Source: Panulirus ornatus
Lineage: Eukaryota; Arthropoda; Malacostraca; Decapoda; Palinuridae
Assembly (NCBI RefSeq): GCF_036320965.1
Contig: NC_092290.1
Span: 3,029,420-3,093,419, forward strand
Length of the DNA: 64,000 nucleotides
Direction: 5' to 3'
In this document: piece after piece, positions 25,036 to 35,452 of the stretch
Position numbering within the stretch: position 1 is the first letter of the stretch
Layout of the letters: each line of letters starts with the position of its first letter
Notes under the pieces: generated by a model
Told to the model about the DNA's origin: nothing
The model's input: only the letters and a program-made list of their open reading frames with translations
The model's database searches: none
Program-made: the position numbers and the translations under genes

Positions 25036-25059
25036 CTCTCTGTACACGTGCACAGAGAG
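25036..25059. repeat. 24-bp near-perfect palindrome with central CACGTG
   Basis: CTCTCTGT and ACAGAGAG flank ACACGTGC, giving two mismatched positions in the whole dyad. The centre is the E-box CACGTG. No gene is adjacent, so a regulatory role is not supported. Confidence 0.4.
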
Positions 25060-27529
25060 GCAAGATACTTACACAAACTCACAAACCTTCAAAAAATAAA
25101 ACATCTAAAACAGAATTGATGAATATAACAAGAAAAAAATATCATTAGATTTACTGAGATTTTTTCAAACCAGGATTTATATCACAATTTTGGCATAAAA
25201 ACCTATTTTCTCTAACACTTAAGTGACTTATATTGCCTATTTAGAGTCATATTGATAGAACTATTAAGCATATCCTTGACATGGTTCTGCACTGTGCTGG
25301 AATCATTAATGGCCTTTGAATGAAAACGATGAATCATTGTGAAACTCAGGTCGAGGGTATGGGACCTTATGATGCTAAACCAGGTTTAAAGGGAATAAGC
25401 TCGTCCACAAGTCAGGCAAATGGCTACAGAGGAGCAGCACATGTTGAAGTACAAGGCATTCCCTTGTGATAAATGGAGCATCAAATCAACCCAATAGATT
25501 CGGATCGAAATGTGTAAGTAGGATTACAATATGCGTACATGTTCCTCCCTGTGACTGGTGTGAATTCAGTCATCATACACACTTGTGAAACGGACACTGA
25601 CGAAGAAGAGAGATGGGCGAGCAATGGCTTTTTATGACCAAACATGGCCGCCGGTCTGTCAGCCATACAAGCAGTGTGGGGTTACGTCAATAGCAGCCGG
25701 GTGATCGGCCGAGAGCTCTGGCGCGAATCCTTAAAATGATACGAGGACAAAGAGGCGAGTCAGAGAAATGTGTATAGCCGCGCGAGTGTGAGTAAACATT
25801 TGCCCGCGATGATTGCAACACACAGCCTCATGCCTGCAAGACAGGGTTCACTTTAAAACTCACGAGGCGTTCCTAGTCTGTCTCTCAGAGTTTCCTCTGT
25901 AAAACTAATTGGCTGACATTATATCTTGACGAATCTATGGTTCAAATGCAGCAAACCTTCGGTGGTAGATTGATATAAAAAGTCTTCGAACGTACTCACA
26001 CTTCTCAAACTAGCCCTGAACTATGTATTACGATCACCAAAAATGAATGTGATTCAGGGTTAAGGTTTAGGACGACTGAATAATACGACTTTGCTAGAAG
26101 GATGGACCCGTTCCATCAGCACCCCACAGGAGTCTAATAATGAAGGAAGCGATGATATCCATCTACTCTCCTCAGAGGATGAGGGTCAGGCGTGGCTATT
26201 CTGGGGTAAAAGGCCATGCGCTGTGCCGCCATATGTAAACAAAGGTGACGTAAGACGACCCCGCCTCTAACGGGCGCCGTGGGGCAGGGCCGCCACTCCC
26301 AGATTCTCTGTCCCACAGGAAATCACTCCAATTTACAACATGACTCATGAGGAAAAAGAGAGTCTATAATACTCATCCTGGGGAGACTTGATATTCATCT
26401 TGGGGAGACTTTGAAGATGCTGTTATCCAACGGGTTTCACATTACGTGAATATTATTTTGTATTTCTCATGCGCTGCTTGTTAAAATTGTCCATTCAACT
26501 GAATACTGAAGGAGAATTCCTTCTATCGGACTTTATGCCTAGCATGTTCAACGAAAGACAATTTTCTTTTAGTTTCGCCCTTCCTTAAGAGGAGATAAAA
26601 TGTTTCTTAAGGTTTCTTTCTTGTAAGACGTAGCTGATCCCATTACTCAAAGTCCCTCCTTTGAACCTCACCTCACTGTAAAACTGATTTCTGGCATTAT
26701 ACCTTGTACTGTGAATAGCGTACACTTTCAGGTGATCGTATCACATATTTCAAAGCCATCTTGAGAAGTCTGCTTACGTTTGAAGCATTTTATTTCGGTC
26801 TACCATTGAGGGTTAGTTGCGTTTGAACAATAGATTCGGCAAGATATAATGTTAGAAATTAAGATTCTTTTTCCGTTCCACCTTTGCCTTGCATATAAAT
26901 TTGGTCACAAATCAAAAATTCACATTATAAAACTTAACGGTAATCAAGATAATGACAGTGCAAGTGAGTTGGATTGAGGGGACATACGTGATCGCTCGGC
27001 CATGTCTGTATTCTTTCCCTGATAACAGGTAGTATTCCCTTTTTTCACTATATCTCAAAGACACAAGAATGCCATTATCGCTTGTAAGGCTATTGTAAAT
27101 GATTTTCCATGGCAATTACACATACTCAACCAATGAAATTGTCGACATCAACTAAACATCTTCAAATAGATAAGTCTGGTATAATCTAATGGTTGTATTC
27201 ATTAAAGAAAACAAAATCCGGGCGTCTTTCGTAGAAAACCTATCTCTTTAGAGGAGTAACTAATATTTTTGTACGATTTTTTTCTTGGATTTCAAACTTA
27301 TATTTACTTTTTCTGTAACTACACAATTTGATATATCTTTACTTTATTGAACATTTCAAAAGCTCCTTAATCATTCTTTAATGTTTCAAACAGTGATATT
27401 CTTTATTCATTTTTTGAATGTTTTCTGATGTTGGATTTGAATTATTCTGATAGGTGATAACTCAAGATTGTGAGGGCTGGGCCCCATGCATAATGTGACG
27501 GTATGTGGCCTAACTGGTTTAACTTACGG

Positions 27530-27960
27530 CTACATCAACCACATAACAAGCTTTCAGCTACATTAACCATTTCCACTGCTACGCTAATTTTCGGCTACAA
27601 CAACTAGTTCTACAATGACGATAACCTTCACCTATATCAACCAACAGTTCAACGGCTAGGTGAGGTAACTACTAGTTTCTCGGCAACAAACAGTTCAACG
27701 ACTAGGTTAGGACCTAAACTACTAGTTTTCGGCTACAAACAGTTCCACTGCCACGTTAACTTTCGGCTACATCGACAACCAGTTCAACTGACATGCAAAC
27801 TTCAGACACAACAACCAGTTCAACACTTATGCTCAACATCGCGGACCAGATCAACGGCTACATTAGCTTTTGGTTATATCATCAACCAGGTCAACCATTA
27901 AGCTACCATTGGAAGCATAATCAACCTGTTTGAAGGTTCAGTTAGCTTTTGACACAGGAG
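27530..27960. repeat. Degenerate repeat of CGGCTACA...CAACCAGTTCAAC type
   Basis: Blocks such as TTTCGGCTACATC, AACCAGTTCAACGGCTA and CGTTAAC recur about every 40-48 bp but are heavily diverged. An old minisatellite. Confidence 0.55.
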
Positions 27961-29404
27961 AGGTAAAATATCTGTCCATAATAGTCTACCGAGATTGTAC
28001 CTCGTTTGTCTAACCTCCGGTATCAGCAGTTGTGTAAATAGAAAGCTTCATAACTGTTGCTGGAAGAATGGCCACTTTCCTCCCTCTTGAGGAATCTATC
28101 ATTCTAAACTACCAGCCATCACGTAAGGATGTCATACCTTGTTCCAAGACACATATGGCATATATGAAACAAATGGCGAGCGACTGCAAGATGAGAATCC
28201 AAACAGCAGAAAATATACTCTCAAAAATAATGGTAATGTTCATCAGTTGCAGAATATTTGCGATATATCCGAAAAATGAAAGAGAAATAAATGCATTTGT
28301 ATTAACCTATGAAAATCACAGTCAAGGACTTCTTAAATCGTAAGCTTGCTGAGACCTAACCTAATATATACCCTTTCAACAAAAAAAAAGCATATAATCG
28401 AATCCTGTTAAGGAAAAAGTCATTAGCATGTGCAAGCAATCAGCCCACTGGATTAACATCCAATGGAAATGCTAATAACATTTCCCCCTTGACGCCAGTG
28501 TTCGACATATTGCAATGATGGTGTACCCATCTGCTCTGCACTTTGCAAATCAGACACAAGTTGCGTGTAATATTATAGTTAAGCCGAACCCTTGGGCTTA
28601 CATGCAAGTTTTCCTTTCGATGCCACAATTCAATAGAAAACGTAACCACACGATAGATAATCATCTAACAACACCAAATATATATATTCACCGTATATTT
28701 ACCATAAATCTAAACTTTATCAGATGTGCTCACTCACTTTCCAACCTTTCACTGAATCCAGGAACTGATACAACCATGCATCAGTGTTTAGAGTTAACCA
28801 GCAGAGTTGAAATAGTCTTGTATATTATCAATTACATGATAGCGTTACGACAGTGAATGGTCGTGTATGCAGCGGGAGCGTGTATGGTCTTGGAGTAACC
28901 TTGAAAACCTGGTGTTTTATCTTATTGGTATCATTATAAATTTTTGTTCATTTGGTGGTTATAAGTTAGCGTTAAGGGCCTTTGATGACGTTGAGAGTAA
29001 TTAGGCTTAAAATGCAAAAAAACAACCTACCTCACTTCCTCTCCATTACACATATCAACTACTATAGTTATACAAGACCATATGGAACCTAATATCTAGA
29101 ATATTACAGCTTAAATTCTTATGCTATCCACGCACAAAACTTCTTAAATTAGTGAGACGCAAGATGAATGTGAGATTTTTAATGAATTGTTCTATTGTGC
29201 TCTCAAACCTACATTCGGAAATCTAACTACGTTATTCTGAAACTATCTAGAGCAGTTCTCGACAAATCTCATCATGTGCAGAGAAAACTAGATCCTATTA
29301 TCTAAGCCTAGAAGAGTAGTATACAATTCGAAATTAATGCTTCGTAATCTTTGATAGACTTCCCATTTATTTAGTCCCAATGTTTTAAAATTTTATATAT
29401 CAGA

Positions 29405-29525
29405 GATATTCCTATGAGTCCACGGGGAAAATGAAACACGATAAGTTCCCAAGTGCACTTTCGTGTAATAATCACATCATCAGGGGAGACACACGAGAAA
29501 AATATAAGTCAGTTGATATACATAT
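29405..29525 (-). mobile_element. Solo Penelope-type terminal repeat with hammerhead-like core
   Basis: Shares the ATTCCTATGAGTCCACGGGG to AAGTGCACTTTCGTGTAATA block with the palindrome at 23.35 kb, then continues ATCACATCATCAGGGGAGAC into flanking sequence. No reverse transcriptase or GIY-YIG coding sequence is nearby, so it is a solo or truncated end. The assignment to Penelope-like elements rests on the ribozyme-like core and on my recollection of this repeat as common in decapods. Confidence 0.5.
29439..29495 (-). ncRNA. Hammerhead ribozyme-like motif
   Basis: On the minus strand CTGATGA (29483-29477) is followed by TGTG, a 7-nt AT loop, CAC and GAAA (29462-29459). Stem II can form GTG:CAC with one bulged U. 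GAAA leads into GTGCAC and TT, so A15.1:U16.1 and the self-complementary AGTGCACT give a minimal stem III. The cleavage site would be after CUU, between 29451 and 29450. Stem I pairs GU(C)UCCC with GGGAAC. The short palindromic stem III is typical of ribozymes in Penelope-like retroelements, which tend to act as dimers. Activity is unproven and the bulge in stem II is a weakness. Confidence 0.45.
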
Positions 29526-30007
29526 CTGAGAGATATGAATTTTACCTATCACGTGTTTTTCAGTAGTATAGTAACATTCTACTTCATATTTTCTGTACGA
29601 AAGATGAATTACTTTCCTCTGAAGCAGGAAGGTTGACTACATATACATCCATTTTCGTACATTGGAAAGATCCTATTCTCAGATTCACTTTTCTCGTAAC
29701 AGTTTGGGAAAATCTCATAAATTCTCGTTTAAGAAACATGAAGATTCACTCGTACATCTATTTTCCTCGGCAGCCACTGTGTCTCGTGGGGAAACTTGAA
29801 GTAAATTTCCCTGGAGCTGTGTGGTAGAACTTGGTCAGGCCAGCCATGGTATGGTGGCCACACCTCTGGCTGGACACGGGGAGGTTAGCGCCTCTCTCGC
29901 CACTGGACGTTTGAATTATAAAACAAACCTCCAGCTAACCCCACTCGCTGTTTCCTTGATTTTCTTGCTGTGTTAAAGCTGGTGATCTCATATGTACACC
30001 AAGGGAA

Positions 30008-30010
<3 letters not shown>

Positions 30011-30085
<75 letters not shown>
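30011..30085. repeat. (AT)n microsatellite
   Basis: About 37 perfect TA units. Confidence 0.95.
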
Positions 30086-30086
<1 letters not shown>

Positions 30087-30999
30087 GTGTGAGTGTGTGT
30101 TACAGAAACTAGTCTAATCATGGTGATAACATACATCCAAAATAATACATGCAAGTGTCTTATAACGCAACCTTATCAACACAGTGATAAACAGGCAGTA
30201 GTGTCTACACTAAAAAAAAGAATGTGAACATTTTTCTTATATACCATTCATAACATAAACTGATTCTTGGCATGGACGTAACCATCAGCATTAAAGTGTA
30301 ACTGAATTATTTACATCACTACTATTCAAAATACGAGGCGATTCAGATCATATCTATGTACCAGTTGTAATAGTTTAGGAGCGTCTAGTTAGAATTATGA
30401 CAACGATAACTTGCCCGTATCTCCCTCCCTGGTGATCTACATCTCGAAGGAAGAGTGAGAAGTTAGGACGCTGTGTAGCATCAAGCCTCGCCCAGCCAGG
30501 ATGGGCTAAATTGGTCCAGGGTCGTTGCTTATTCGATGGATCAGCGACTGTCAGAGGCGAGCTGCCCTACGACCTGAGCCCTCCCTGTAGCCCCACCGTC
30601 AGCCAAAAGAGCTGTCTGGATTCAGAGCTCCTGTGCCAAATCAACAATTGGCAATGATAGAGATAGTGAGTGACTGTTCGTCTGTAAGCCCCTAAGCTAC
30701 CATTTAGGGCTAACCTACCTGAACCACTCGGGCCTTATAAATTCAGTCTCTATCACCACAACAGTTACGAAAGTGCAGTCGCTCACCATTGGTGACCACT
30801 CACTTCACTCCACCTCTCCTCACACGACTGATCTAGACGCCTTACCGGTGCTCAGGTCTTGCCCCACGTCTCGCTTCACTGCAGGGAACCCTTCAATTAT
30901 TAGCCGTCTCGCCACATCCCTACTGCAGATGCTTTTGCCTTACACTGCCGCGGCCTTGCTACCTTGTACTCCACATTGGCTTATGCCATACACAGGGTT

Positions 31000-31480
31000 A
31001 TACTGAAACTTGAAATTATATTACACACTAGCCTATACTATACTAGCTTTTGTGTAGAGACGTATACTGTACTTTTTATTACACTGAGTGACGCAGTCCA
31101 ATGATCACCACAACTTACATTTAGGATTATACCAAACTTGGCTGAGGAGGTTTGTATGACAGTGCCCACTGATTTAAAAGGGAACTCTGGTTTATGTCAC
31201 ATATCGGTTCTCCTGCATTATGGATTACACTGTAGAGTCATACCTCGTCCTGGTTAATATTGTATATTGCCTTATACTACGCTCTGGCTTATCCTATACA
31301 TGTGTTTAAACCACACACTCATTCGTACTAAGCCCTGTCTTACGCCGTTCATTGCCTCTCTGTATTGTGAATTACACTTTAATTCACAATACAAGCTGGT
31401 TTTTACGAAGGCTGTAGTTTGCACTGTATAATGGCTTACACTCGATATTGTTTTAAATCAAGGGTTGGCTTAAATGATTT
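31000..31480. repeat. Degenerate GGCTTATAC-type repeat
   Basis: Loose repeats of the kind CTTATACTACGCTCTGGCTT and TACACTGTATA recur every 30-40 bp, with many substitutions. Confidence 0.4.
31361..31393. repeat. Perfect 13-bp inverted repeat, 7-bp loop
   Basis: TGTATTGTGAATT and AATTCACAATACA flank ACACTTT. It sits in the degenerate TATAC/GGCTTA-rich repeat of 31.0-31.5 kb and can form a strong hairpin. Function unknown. Confidence 0.5.
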
Positions 31481-31921
31481 ATTGGTTTGTACTTTGTCCT
31501 AAAGCATATTGTCTTTTAATATTGCTCCTCAATTCTAACATATCTCGCACAATTTTACCGTTACAGAGAATGTGGCAAGCAACTATATAGCAGAAAAGAC
31601 TTTCCATCGTTTAGGTAATCTATTTTTCACATTTCTGATCAATAACAAATCCAGGTAAGCGAAACTGGAGCGAGAACGAACTCTGAGCAGCCAGGGAGAT
31701 GGATTGCCGCCGAAGTTAGTCCACAAATTCGTCAGGTTAGGAGGAAACCACGCGAGGCAGCCACGCCCAAGAGCCGCACCAGTAACTCCTGCTGGTCCAC
31801 ATATTGACCTTTTATTGTATACATGCTAGGACTATGATATACATCATTCATGGCTTAGATATTCAAAATCTGCCTCCTCATTAATTTCACTGTGGATATG
31901 ATATATAGTTTTCTCCCCCCT

Positions 31922-31990
31922 TAATATTTGATCGCTGTTTTCCGCTTTAGCGAAGTATTGCCGGGAAAAAGACGAAGGGCTTCATTGCTC
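31922..31990 (-). mobile_element. Short diverged copy of the LINE/SINE tail
   Basis: The plus strand reads ATCGCTGTTTTCCGCTTTAG CGAAGTATTGCCGGGAAAAA GACGAA. This is collinear with the plus-strand head of the 23.0-kb element (GTCGCTGTCTCCCGCGTTTG CGAGGTAGCG...GGAAACAGACGAA). Only about 65 bp is recognisable, so this is a fragment or a diverged subfamily. Confidence 0.45.
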
Positions 31991-32161
31991 ATCTTTTTTC
32001 GATATATTCAAACTTGCCAGAGAAAAACTTGAAAATCTTGGGTGTCTTAGGACAGCATTTCCTGCTTTCTGAAGGCTACCATATAGCATTAAGGAGCAAT
32101 CGGAGCCCTTACAATCTGAGCTTATAGAGCGTTTAGTAAGGACCAGCTCTGTATACATACA

Positions 32162-32164
<3 letters not shown>

Positions 32165-32225
<61 letters not shown>
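32165..32225. repeat. (AT)n microsatellite
   Basis: About 30 AT units. Confidence 0.95.
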
Positions 32226-32229
<4 letters not shown>

Positions 32230-33732
32230 AAAAACTATGCATAAATGCATAAACTGTTTGTACGTTCGTGTAATAGCTGCTATATTCCACACACTGACTC
32301 ACACAAACAAATCTAATTAACAAATAAGCTTGGGTGTGGCACACAGGCGGCAACGGATTCTACCGGATGGCTAAGATGTACCAGTGTAAATTTACCTTGT
32401 TGTTCTTACACGTGAAGTGCAAAGAAAAAATAAAACTGGGTATGGGCTCTTGAGTTTCCATATTTGCACTTTATTTCGAGCGACTGTGGCAAACAGCTTC
32501 GCAAGAGTTGATATCAACTTTAGCGCACTAGTCCACTAATGTTTTCATTTGTTACACGTACTTTTTTTTTAATCATTCTATTTGAATATCAATCTCAGTG
32601 CTCTTAATAAACAGTTGGTGTCAAAATAAACTTGACAGATCATGCTAATATATCCAGACGTGTAAAGTGAAAATACGGTACGGCAAGAACGATCTCGGGA
32701 ATGATTACAATCAATCATTGACTATGTCAGCCCGTACGACGAGGCTGTAGTACCTGGATGCGCTTCTCTATTATATCCATCTATTAAATTACGTAGCTGT
32801 TAGTCAAGTGATGCCACTCCCGTTCCTAGTTTTGCAAAATAATGTTTGGTGTGTGAACTTAGGATGCAACGTTCTAAATGGAGCCATAGTAACTGGAACA
32901 TTTCTGTAAGAAAATCAATCAGATATTGGCACATTACTCTTTATCACCTGAAAACTTTCGTTAGAACAACACTGTTCATCATGGAGCAGCAAACGTATGT
33001 AACGTTTCAAATAGAAAACAAAACTCATGATCTGGTGACAACGTTTTATTGCAGGGTGGGAGCATTAATCGTATACTCTGCCGCACTGGAAAATACTGGC
33101 ATTTTGATGGCTTCACCTTTGTCCTCAATGTGAACCTGTCACGTAATTCAACGGCGTGATAATTTTCACCCCATTTTCAACAACAAAAATATTTGGGTCC
33201 ACCAGCGTATTCAGCCATATTTGAAGTAGACAACTTTATCAATAAACTGGCCTCACAAAAACATTCTTTTATTAAATCTGAATGATACAGACTATTGACA
33301 ATCACTTACTTTACAGTTCTGATACTAGAACCCACAAACCAATCATACACGGGTTAAATCATACATCAAGTATGCCGAACTAAAAACTTAAAATACTACT
33401 CTCGTGATAAATAAAAGAGGAAATCATGCATGCAGTTTATTCAGATAAAGATATACAGAAGCTGCATACCACATACAGCATAGGAATTGTTAACCTAACA
33501 AATACAACTAAATCATGGAAGATCATTGTGCTATATTCATATCAACTATCAAAAGGACACATTACAGTTACTATTTTCAAGTGAAATAAATAAAAACAGA
33601 AGTCATATACTTTTTGAAAAAATAATTAACATATTCCTACAGCATAAAAGCTAACATCTAAAAATAATAGAAGCGTGGAAAAAGATAGAACACTATATAT
33701 CATGCAGTAACAATTGACATCATTCTATAAGC

Positions 33733-33733
<1 letters not shown>

Positions 33734-33790
<57 letters not shown>
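33734..33790. repeat. (AT)n microsatellite
   Basis: About 28 AT units; the last long dinucleotide array before the DRG2 gene. Confidence 0.95.
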
Positions 33791-33793
<3 letters not shown>

Positions 33794-35039
33794 ATGCACA
33801 ACGAGGGTTTCTTAAATCACAACTGCTTTCGTGTGTATAATTACTTATATCAAAAATGTCTAAGAAAATAAGACATTTTAAACTCGTAAATGTAACACAG
33901 TTCTCTTAAACTTGTAATATTAATAAAGTTCTCTTAAACTGACTGCAATTCAACTGTAAAATTCATCCCGAATGATAAAAACTCTTTGTCACTGGTCGAT
34001 ACTATATATCATTGGAGAAATGATTTGGAAAACTGATCATTAAGTACGTCACCGTCTAACATCTACTGCATTACAAATCTAAAGTGCATTTTTCGTACAT
34101 ATATCCTGTTCTCCCATTGCCATACAGTGTATTCATGCCGCAAAATTCATTTTTTTTTTCTTTGAGAAAACACTAACAACCAGAAGTTACATTAAAATGG
34201 TAAAGCGTGCTCCAATGTACAAGTTCAAACATGTGCTACACTGCGCTAATTTAGTACTTATTGTGCTACAATGGACTAGTGACGATGATTTAAAGATCCT
34301 AAAAGCGTCTTACACTATCTAACACTACTGTATTTAACCTTATATTTAAACTTGTACGGGTTCTGGTCTTTACTAACTCTCAATAGTAAGTGTTAATCCT
34401 ACGATTTAAATTCTAAGACTGTGAATAATACACTTTACTTCAAATTCATTCGCTGTCGGCTAAAGTAACATGTTCAATGTCAAAGGTGAACATGAACTGC
34501 AATTTTGGAACACCGTGGGGAGAACATGAAAACATAAATGCAAGCTTTGGGTACCTAAATTACTTTGAAGGCGCTAAAATATGCTAAATATTATACTGTA
34601 AAACACTTAATACATGCACCCCTGACTACAGCCTGACTGAGTGACATTTAAATCACAGACAGGAAAGTAAAATGCCTGATAATTTCATGCACAGTAAACA
34701 TGTCAATGGAGCAAAAATAAGCTACAGCATATCAAAAATAAATCTTCCATATGTAACATAAAGCCGAGGCTGCGGATATGAAGACATGCTGGGCTGAAGT
34801 ACCGAATTTCATAACCTCTTCCTGCTTAGGTGCACTTTATCATGCTACATTGATGATCATGGAACCCGTGTAAACAATATTCTTCAAAAACTGAACAGCT
34901 TACGCTTGTTTTCTCGCAGTGCAGGAGTGACGAACGTTATAAACTCTTCTCTCGTACCGATGTCCCGTGATAATACCAGGAATTACGCAATAATAATCCT
35001 TATTTTGAGTGTGGAGTAAGGAAGAGCGACCCCTCTTCC

Positions 35040-35110
35040 ATCACGCAGCAGAAGACACTTGCGAGGCGCCACATGTCAGCGCCATCTGTTGCCGCCATTC
35101 CTCACTACAT
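35040..35110 (+). promoter_or_regulatory. Probable DRG2 promoter-proximal segment with CTCF-like and YY1-like motifs
   Basis: A short G+C- and CpG-richer island in AT-rich surroundings, about 300 bp upstream of the DRG2 ATG. On the minus strand, 35087-35079 reads AGATGGCGC, the core of the arthropod CTCF motif. GCCGCCATT at 35091-35099 matches the YY1/Pho motif, which is common just inside transcription starts. No clear TATA box precedes it. The transcription start is not known; assigning this as the promoter is inference from position and composition. Confidence 0.4.
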
Positions 35111-35274
35111 CACCGGCACAACCTCTTTAATTTCTTTAATGTTTATCTATGAAATATATCTCATACTGGAGGTACTAATGAATAATAACTGATATAGATA
35201 TTTAAAACGATTTATATCCATATATTATATCATGGGATAGGAAGCCGAATAAAGATATATATTTATTATCAAAA

Positions 35275-35382
35275 ATGTCGTGCCTAAGACTGCGGGGGAA
35301 GGAAAACAATCCTGACGAGCTACACATTAGTACTGGCTCTAAAATTATTTTCTCTGTGATTCCTGTACCTGACAGAAATTAA
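35275..35382 (+). promoter_or_regulatory. Upstream ORF in the DRG2 leader (35 codons), stop overlapping a second upstream ATG
   Basis: An ATG at 35275 (A at -3, T at +4) opens 35 codons ending at TAA 35380-35382, in the same frame as DRG2 and 6 bp before its ATG. The last A of that stop begins a second ATG at 35382, out of frame and in weak context; its ORF ends at TAA 35448-35450 inside coding exon 1. If both ATGs are in the mRNA, they could lower or regulate DRG2 translation by termination-reinitiation. Whether the transcript starts upstream of 35275 cannot be seen. Confidence 0.35.
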
Positions 35383-35388
35383 TGCAAG

Positions 35389-35452
35389 ATGGGTATCCTC
35401 GAAAGGATCGGAGAAATCGAAAAGGAGATCGCCCGGACCCAAAAGAATAAAG
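35389..35452 (+). CDS. DRG2: DRG2 coding exon 1 (residues 1-21 plus first base of 22)
   Basis: Encodes [20 protein letters not shown] followed by K21. It ends in phase 1, and donor gtaagg follows at 35453. Alanine 22 is completed by the first two bases of exon 2. The very start is nearly invariant in animal DRG2 proteins, which fixes the initiation codon. Confidence 0.95.

Larger units (their letters stand above)
23480..29400. other. Intergenic, no gene seen
   Basis: Moderately AT-rich, few microsatellites. Two CpG-richer patches (25.60-25.83 kb and 26.20-26.32 kb) each hold a TGACGTAA-type CRE half-site, but no exon with a usable start and donor could be tied to them. Confidence 0.45.

Noticed and set aside
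28068..28343. 91-codon plus-strand frame with ATG and ordinary composition
   Set aside because: No recognisable family, no flanking splice or promoter evidence, and a length expected by chance.
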